Shown here: positions 59,390-64,000 of the stretch, in pieces | Layout of the letters: every line of letters begins with the position of its first letter | How positions within the stretch are numbered: the first letter of the stretch is position 1 | The notes under the pieces: model-generated | What the model was told of the DNA's origin: nothing | Database searches by the model: none | Seen by the model: only the letters and a program-made list of their open reading frames with translations | Position numbers and translations under genes: made by a program | From: Runella slithyformis DSM 19594 | Lineage (GTDB): Bacteria > Bacteroidota > Bacteroidia > Cytophagales > Spirosomataceae | Direction of reading: 5' to 3' | Length of the DNA stretch: 64,000 bases | Assembly (NCBI RefSeq): GCF_000218895.1 | Contig: NC_015703.1 | Location: forward strand, 1,177,501-1,241,500

Positions 59390-59836
59390 TTAATTTTTAA
59401 GTACCAATACCCCTCCCCCGATGATCAGCAGGATGCCCGCTACCCGCCAAACATTGATCGGATGAACGGTAAACCCTACCCATCCAAAATGGTCGATGAG
59501 CACGCCCGCCACCAATTGTCCCGCAATGATGAGACACAGCAAATTGGCGGGTCCGATATCTTTGACAATCAGGATAACGGTAAGGACATAAAATGCGCCG
59601 AATACGCCCCCGAGCCATTTCCACCAACTGATACTCCTGACCGTTTCAAAACTCGGAACGGAATCTTTGTTGAAGAAAAGATAGCAGATCAAAAGGACGC
59701 ATAAACCCGTTGCAAACGAGATGATGGAAGATAAGATGGGATTTTGGGTAGCCTGACGAAGTTGTGAATTAACCCCCGACTGAAACGTGTTGGTCACGCC
59801 GATCAGAAAGGCCAACAACAGGAAAAAGTAATACAT
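59390..59836 (-). CDS. DUF606/YdcZ-type DMT family small transporter
   Basis: 148 residues with five hydrophobic segments; the N-terminal ITNTFQSGVNSQLRQATQNPILSSIISFATGL and the central WWKWLGGVFGAFYVLTVILIVKDIGPANLL patterns are those of the DUF606 half-length drug/metabolite transporters. They usually work as a pair or dimer; substrate unknown. Lies 61 bp downstream of the MacB-like permease on the same strand. Confidence 0.85.
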   Translation of the reverse strand: MYYFFLLLAFLIGVTNTFQSGVNSQLRQATQNPILSSIISFATGLCVLLICYLFFNKDSVPSFETVRSISWWKWLGGVFGAFYVLTVILIVKDIGPANLLCLIIAGQLVAGVLIDHFGWVGFTVHPINVWRVAGILLIIGGGVLVLKN

Positions 59837-59897
59837 AGAAAATCGTTGGTGTTGATTTCCACAAACTTCCCAAAAAAACGTCGGAATAAAAAACGAT

Positions 59898-61145
59898 TTA
59901 CTTGGCGCGAATGGCTTCTACCGGGTCCATGCGAGACGCTCCGAAGGCCGGCACGATGCCCGCCAACACCCCGATGATGCTCGACACACTCAAGCCCAGT
60001 ATGATATTTTTAGGAGAAAGTACGATGTCAAGCGTGCCCAATTGAATGAACGACAGCAGGTATACCAGCCCGATGCCGACCAGCCCTCCGATCAGGCTCA
60101 AAAAGATGGCTTCAAACAGGAATTGGAACAGAATAAAATAATTTTTGGCCCCCAATGATTTCTGAATACCGATCAGGTTGGTGCGTTCTTTGACCGACAC
60201 AAACATGATATTGGCAATACCAAAACCACCCACCAGGATGGAAAAACTGCCGATGACCCAACCCGCCATGGTAATCACCCCAAACAACCCGGACACTGCC
60301 TTGGTAGCCGCTTCGGGACGATTGATGGAAAAATTGGTGGTTTGCGTAGGTTTCAGGCCTCTTTTGGTACGCAGCAGTCCTACAATCTCCGATTCCAACT
60401 CCACCAGACCTTCGTCTTCGGGTTTACCTTTTACCACAATATCCACACTGTTTTCGACGCGGTTTTGGAATGATTTGGCAAAGGTAAGATACGGCAATAT
60501 CACTTTGGTATCGGGATTGCCGGCAATGTCAAACAACCCTTTCCCTTTCTTTTTCTGAATGCCGATAATGGAGTAATTGAGTCCTTTGATCTTGAATACT
60601 TTTCCGGTCGGGTCGGGGTCACCGGGAAAAAGCGTTTCGGCAATTTCCGAGCCGATGATGGCCACACTGCGGCCCGCGTCAATTTCCTGCGGCATAAAAT
60701 ACCGCCCTTTTTCAATGTCAACGACCGAGATCTTATTATAATCATACGAAACGCCCTGCAACAGGGCATCCATGCTGTTGTTACCGTTCTTGGCGGTCAA
60801 TCCTCCTTTAAAATCCATCACCACGGTCGCTTCGGCACCTTCGATGCGTTCGGCTAGAAATTTATAATCGCTGTAAGAGGTCTCAGGCCATTGAAAATAC
60901 TTCCACCACTGGTACTCTCCGCCGAATCCCCACGGCCATTTCTGCACATAGACTACGTCGGTTCCGATTTCCGCCAAGCTTTGACGGATGCTGCGCTCCA
61001 GTGAGTCAACAATGGTAAAGACTCCGATGATGGCAAAAATTCCGACCGTCACGCCAAGCAATGACAAAGTAGTACGCAGAAGATTGGAGCGCAGTGCCTG
61101 CCAGGCAAAACGCAGACTTTCAAACGTTTGACGGATAAATTTCAT
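59898..61145 (-). CDS. MacB/FtsX-like ABC transporter permease
   Basis: 415 residues from ATG 61145 (ATG 61151 is equally possible). One N-terminal helix (RTTLSLLGVTVGIFAIIGVFTIVDSL), a large periplasmic MacB_PCD domain (about 50-270, ALLQGVSYDYNKIS, GRSVAIIGSEIAETLFPG, IIGIQKKKGKGLF), and three C-terminal helices of the FtsX domain ending ASRMDPVEAIRAK, the classical tail of these permeases. It would export peptides or lipoproteins using an ATPase partner, but no ATPase gene is adjacent. Confidence 0.9.
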   Translation of the reverse strand: MKFIRQTFESLRFAWQALRSNLLRTTLSLLGVTVGIFAIIGVFTIVDSLERSIRQSLAEIGTDVVYVQKWPWGFGGEYQWWKYFQWPETSYSDYKFLAERIEGAEATVVMDFKGGLTAKNGNNSMDALLQGVSYDYNKISVVDIEKGRYFMPQEIDAGRSVAIIGSEIAETLFPGDPDPTGKVFKIKGLNYSIIGIQKKKGKGLFDIAGNPDTKVILPYLTFAKSFQNRVENSVDIVVKGKPEDEGLVELESEIVGLLRTKRGLKPTQTTNFSINRPEAATKAVSGLFGVITMAGWVIGSFSILVGGFGIANIMFVSVKERTNLIGIQKSLGAKNYFILFQFLFEAIFLSLIGGLVGIGLVYLLSFIQLGTLDIVLSPKNIILGLSVSSIIGVLAGIVPAFGASRMDPVEAIRAK

Positions 61146-61411
61146 GGCCATTTACGGTTAATGGAGGATTCTTTTTGAAGGGATTGACAACAAAAATTCT
61201 ACATACAACTCATATTTGACCAACATTTTACATGAATGGCAATCCGCCGGTTTAATTGGTTTCAAACCGGCTCAAACCCCTATCTCCCGGATAGTCATGC
61301 CCTCGCAAAAGTATCCTGTATATACAAAATGAAGGCTATTTTACCTTCGTTTCAGAAATTTAGATTTTCTTTGCAGTAAACTCATAGCCAAGCTATCAGG
61401 AGGTGATTGGA
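61146..61411. other. Intergenic region before the PASTA operon
   Basis: Divergent region. A perfect 8-bp hairpin GCCGGTTT/AAACCGGC is at 61246-61271. No exact promoter pair was found; TACCTTCG at about 61342 is one mismatch from a -7 box. The Shine-Dalgarno and leader ORF start at its right edge. Confidence 0.4.
61398..61407 (+). promoter_or_regulatory. Full-length Shine-Dalgarno sequence
   Basis: AGGAGGTGAT is complementary to the 3' end of 16S rRNA (anti-SD). The GGAGG core ends eight bases before the ATG at 61412, optimal spacing. Such a site is rare in Bacteroidota, where most starts in this window have none. It serves the small ORF, not the PASTA gene directly. Confidence 0.7.
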
Positions 61412-61474
61412 ATGATGTATTCATTCAAAAATCTGCCGTTCGGTCGGCCCATTCAATCCATATTTATTGTATGA
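61412..61474 (+). CDS. 20-codon leader peptide ORF translationally coupled to the PASTA gene
   Basis: ATG ATG ... TGA encoding MMYSFKNLPFGRPIQSIFIV, preceded at ideal distance by a full Shine-Dalgarno. Its stop codon TGA (61472-61474) overlaps the start ATG of the PASTA gene (61471) as ATGA, in a different frame. This is the layout of translational coupling or a leader peptide. No known family; the product may be irrelevant and only its translation matter. Confidence 0.5.
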   Translation: MMYSFKNLPFGRPIQSIFIV

Positions 61475-62262
61475 AAATCAGCACAAATTCGCGTACCGAT
61501 CTTTTTGTTCATATCAGTCTTGTTGTCGCGCTTGTTGTGGCACTATTTTTGGGGTTCTTCTTTCTGTATTTACCATTTACAACCAATCACGGACAAAGTA
61601 TCACGGTGCCTGACCTGACGGGAATGAGCACAGAGCAGTTGGAAGACTATCTTGACGAGCGGAATTTGCGCTACGAAGTGGTGGACTGTACGTTTGTAGT
61701 AGGCCAAAAGCCATTGACGGTGATCCGCCAAACCCCTAAATCGGGTTTACGCGTAAAAGAAGACCGGAAAATATACGTTTACATCACGGCGCTGAATGCT
61801 CCGAACGTCAAAATGCCCCAGTTGGAAGACCGCACGCTCAACAGCGCCAAAGCAGAACTGGCGCGATTGGGATTGCGGTTGGGCGAAATAAAGTATGTGC
61901 CTGACCCGGCCCAAAATTCAGTGATGGCTCAATTGTTCAACGGATCGCCCATTAAGCCGGGAACCCTGATTCCGCAAGGTTCTATCATTGTTTTAGAAGT
62001 AGGAGACGGTATCGGAAATACGGAATTTGATGTTCCTGACGTTGTAGGTAAAACGCTCGAAGATGCTGATTTTGTCCTGAAAGCCTCCAGCCTCAAACGT
62101 GGACTTGTCATGCCGGTAGATGATCCTACCAAAGCCCCGGGAACGGTGGTACGACAAAACCCGGAAGCAGGGGCAGGAAATAAGATTCACGTCGGCGAGG
62201 TGATAGACTTATGGGTAGTTGGCGGAACGCCGGATACGCAACCTGAACAACAGAATGAATAA
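61471..62262 (+). CDS. Membrane-anchored PASTA domain protein
   Basis: 263 residues. One transmembrane helix (about 13-36), then three PASTA domains in the periplasm (about 43-109, 112-180 and 186-252; each begins like ITVPDLTGMSTEQLEDYL, VKMPQLEDRTLNSAKAEL or FDVPDVVGKTLEDADFVL). PASTA domains bind peptidoglycan fragments; in many Bacteroidota the protein lacks the kinase found in Gram-positives, as here. A Gln-rich tail ends it. The start ATG overlaps the stop of the preceding leader ORF; the stop overlaps the next frame. Confidence 0.92.
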   Translation: MKISTNSRTDLFVHISLVVALVVALFLGFFFLYLPFTTNHGQSITVPDLTGMSTEQLEDYLDERNLRYEVVDCTFVVGQKPLTVIRQTPKSGLRVKEDRKIYVYITALNAPNVKMPQLEDRTLNSAKAELARLGLRLGEIKYVPDPAQNSVMAQLFNGSPIKPGTLIPQGSIIVLEVGDGIGNTEFDVPDVVGKTLEDADFVLKASSLKRGLVMPVDDPTKAPGTVVRQNPEAGAGNKIHVGEVIDLWVVGGTPDTQPEQQNE

Positions 62263-64000
62263 TTTCAGAGGAGAAAGAACAACTCAATTTACCCTTACTG
62301 CAAGCCCGATTTCCGTCAGTGGATATTTCTTATCGAATACTCATAATGTAGCTTTTTACCCAAAAAGGCTACATTTTATTTTGCTCTTTATGCTACTGAG
62401 CTTTGCCGCTCAGGCCCAGCTCATTGGTTTTCCCGTTTCTCCGTCTCACCCGGTCACGAGTGCCAAAAACGCCCGCGTGCAAGCGGTTTCACTGCCTTTT
62501 TTTGACGATTTTTCATTGGCGACCAACGGTGTTCCAACTCCTTCACTGTGGTTGCCGGGCGGCGGCACCTACGTCACTAACACCAATACCATCAATCAAC
62601 CATCGGTCAATGTGGTCACGTTTGACGGAGCCAATGCAGCCGGCAGACCCTACAATTTGGTGAATCAAAATGCGCAGGGAAACAGCGATACGCTTACGTC
62701 TCAGCCCATCAATTTGACAGGTATTACCGCTTCCGACTCCATTTACCTCAGTTTTTATTGGGAATTACGCGGCTTGGGAGAGTTTCCGGATGCGGACGAT
62801 TCCTTGCGCGTGCAATTTTTAGATGATAAAGGGGTATGGAAAACCATTTGGAAAAAGGCAGGAGGAGTTCCTAATCCCAATGTTAACTACGTTCAACTTC
62901 CCATTCGGAACGTTTCCTATTTTCACGCAAATGCTCAATTTCGTTTTCAGGCGTTTGCGCGTCAGTCCGGACAGTTTGATGCCTGGCATATTGATTACGT
63001 GTACCTTGATAAAAACCGTCGGTTGAACCGATACATTCAGGATGTGGCCGTGAGCCTGCCCGTCAGTTCTTTTTTGAAACGCTATTCCGCCATGCCGCTC
63101 AAACAGTACATGGTTCGCCCGGCGGCAGAAACGGCAGATTCGGTATCCACTCGTATCAATAACCTCCATAACGTCTTTAATTCCACGGCGTTTGCTTACT
63201 CGCTGAAGGATGCCCTGACCGGCAAAACGTTTCAAACCATTCTCCGAGACAATTCCGTCTTTATTGACCAATTCAGCTCACAGAATAAAAGCGTTAAGCC
63301 CGTGCCGATCAGCGTCGATACCAACGTCACCCAACGCCTTACGCTCGTCAATCGGTTTCAAATTTTAACTACTGACGACCGAAACCCCTCCATTCCGGGC
63401 ATTGATCTGCGCCGCAACGACAGTATTTCGGGCATAACGGTACTGGCTGATTACTACGCCTACGACGACGGAACGGCTGAATACGCCGTGTATATGAATC
63501 GTACCCTGGGGCGTACGGCCGTTCGGTACTTTTTGAATAAACCGGACGTGGTATCGGGGGTCCGCATGAACATTGTGCCTATTTTAAAAGATCTCACCGG
63601 ACAATCCATCACTGTACAGGTATGGAGCAATAAAGACGGACGCCCCGGCACGCTCCTACAGCAAAAATCCTTTAATGTGCAGTATGCTGCCGCCCGCAAC
63701 GGTTTCATCGAATTTCCGTTTGATTACGGCGTGGCCGTCAGAGATACCTTTTATGTGGGCTGGCTTCAGATAGGTCAGGACGGTATCGCGGTAGGATTGG
63801 ACCGAAATACGCAGCGTCAGGACCAGATATTTGTTAATTTAGGACAGGAGTGGGTTCCGTATACTTCGTTTCAAAACGACCCGAATCTCGCTTATTTTCA
63901 AGGCAGTCTGCAAATTCGCCCCGTCATGGGCGGCAAAGCCCTGCCTCCCATCACATCAGTGGAGCCCGAAAAAACGACCGTTTGGGAAGTATTTCCAAAC
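62255..64000 (+). CDS. Large secreted protein, probable T9SS cargo (partial, C-terminus outside window)
   Basis: At least 582 residues if begun at ATG 62255, which overlaps the PASTA stop. The signal peptide (HFILLFMLLSFAAQAQ) lies only about 40 residues in, after a strong hairpin (62345-62375), so the real start may be the TTG at 62381. The protein is beta-rich (YLSFYWELRGLGEFPDADDSLRVQF, AWHIDYVYLDKNR) like gliding/adhesion-type surface proteins of Cytophagales. The window ends at WEVFPN, the opening of a T9SS C-terminal domain (VFPNP). No enzyme motif. Confidence 0.8.
   Translation, partial: MNNFRGERTTQFTLTASPISVSGYFLSNTHNVAFYPKRLHFILLFMLLSFAAQAQLIGFPVSPSHPVTSAKNARVQAVSLPFFDDFSLATNGVPTPSLWLPGGGTYVTNTNTINQPSVNVVTFDGANAAGRPYNLVNQNAQGNSDTLTSQPINLTGITASDSIYLSFYWELRGLGEFPDADDSLRVQFLDDKGVWKTIWKKAGGVPNPNVNYVQLPIRNVSYFHANAQFRFQAFARQSGQFDAWHIDYVYLDKNRRLNRYIQDVAVSLPVSSFLKRYSAMPLKQYMVRPAAETADSVSTRINNLHNVFNSTAFAYSLKDALTGKTFQTILRDNSVFIDQFSSQNKSVKPVPISVDTNVTQRLTLVNRFQILTTDDRNPSIPGIDLRRNDSISGITVLADYYAYDDGTAEYAVYMNRTLGRTAVRYFLNKPDVVSGVRMNIVPILKDLTGQSITVQVWSNKDGRPGTLLQQKSFNVQYAAARNGFIEFPFDYGVAVRDTFYVGWLQIGQDGIAVGLDRNTQRQDQIFVNLGQEWVPYTSFQNDPNLAYFQGSLQIRPVMGGKALPPITSVEPEKTTVWEVFPN
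62345..62375 (+). terminator. Hairpin between the PASTA gene and the secreted-protein signal peptide
   Basis: AATGTAGCTTTTT (62345-62357), loop ACCC, AAAAA-G-GCTACATT (62362-62375): 13 pairs with one bulge, followed by T-rich TTATTTTG. It lies inside the longest reading of the secreted-protein gene, so it either attenuates that gene or shows that its start lies further right. Confidence 0.55.

Overview
This is a chromosomal window from a member of the Bacteroidota, most likely order Cytophagales (Runella/Spirosoma-like). That placement is an inference from gene content. Three secreted proteins have or lead into type IX secretion (T9SS) features. Promoters fit the Bacteroidota pattern TTG-N19/21-TAnnTTTG. 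Shine-Dalgarno sequences are almost absent. Two bacillithiol-related genes (bshC, ypdA) are present, MurE carries the meso-DAP motif, and NrdA is strikingly eukaryote-like. No plasmid, prophage or rRNA signature was seen.

Layout. 1-4.0 kb: a leftward pair of planctomycete-type genes (a PSD1/DUF1549/DUF1553 cytochrome-like lipoprotein and a DUF1501 protein cut by the window edge). 4.2-7.9 kb: AraC regulator, methyltransferase, PIN toxin/antitoxin pair, exported sugar isomerase-like protein. 7.9-17.3 kb: orphan histidine kinase, MenE, Rieske lipoprotein, CotH-type T9SS cargo, HsdR-N-like nuclease domain, AMP nucleosidase, TPR protein, MenA. 17.4-17.6 kb: small SRP RNA (ffs) with its own promoter and terminator. 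17.6-25.5 kb: D-lactate/glycolate dehydrogenase-like FAD/Fe-S protein, MurE, LOG-family protein, XdhC-MoeA. 25.9-34.3 kb: NrdA, YbaB, a glycosyltransferase, MreBCD, an ECF sigma/anti-sigma pair, guanylate kinase. 34.4-43.5 kb: YpdA, S10 peptidase, serine hydrolase, double-thioredoxin-fold protein, endonuclease V, receiver protein, tRNA-Arg(CCU), HflX. 43.7-55.5 kb: alpha/beta hydrolase, M20 peptidase, MazG, a run of exported proteins, BshC, a second glycosyltransferase, aspartokinase. 55.6-57.0 kb: a Y1 (IS200-like/RAYT-like) transposase gene flanked by palindromic repeat modules, one expanded into about nine 58-60 bp tandem units. 57.1-64 kb: SerS, GH43-like protein, small transporter, MacB-like permease, PASTA protein, and a large secreted protein cut by the right edge.

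The most interesting region is 55.57-57.0 kb. A single-domain HUH transposase sits between two repeat modules, each bounded by the same 17-18 bp sequence in inverted orientation, and the gene's stop codon lies inside the right-hand repeat. It looks like a REP/RAYT-type system with an unusually expanded array. Other items worth attention: NrdA lacks the C-terminal redox cysteine pair; a 20-codon leader ORF with a rare full-length Shine-Dalgarno overlaps the PASTA gene start; a partial copy of tRNA-Arg lies beside the intact gene; and a consensus promoter at 40.85 kb has no gene for about 290 bases.

Most gene pairs that face each other are separated by long near-perfect hairpins that act as bidirectional terminators. 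Functional names rest on motif recognition by eye, with no database search. Start codons are inferred largely from signal peptides and family N-termini, because ribosome binding sites are uninformative here.
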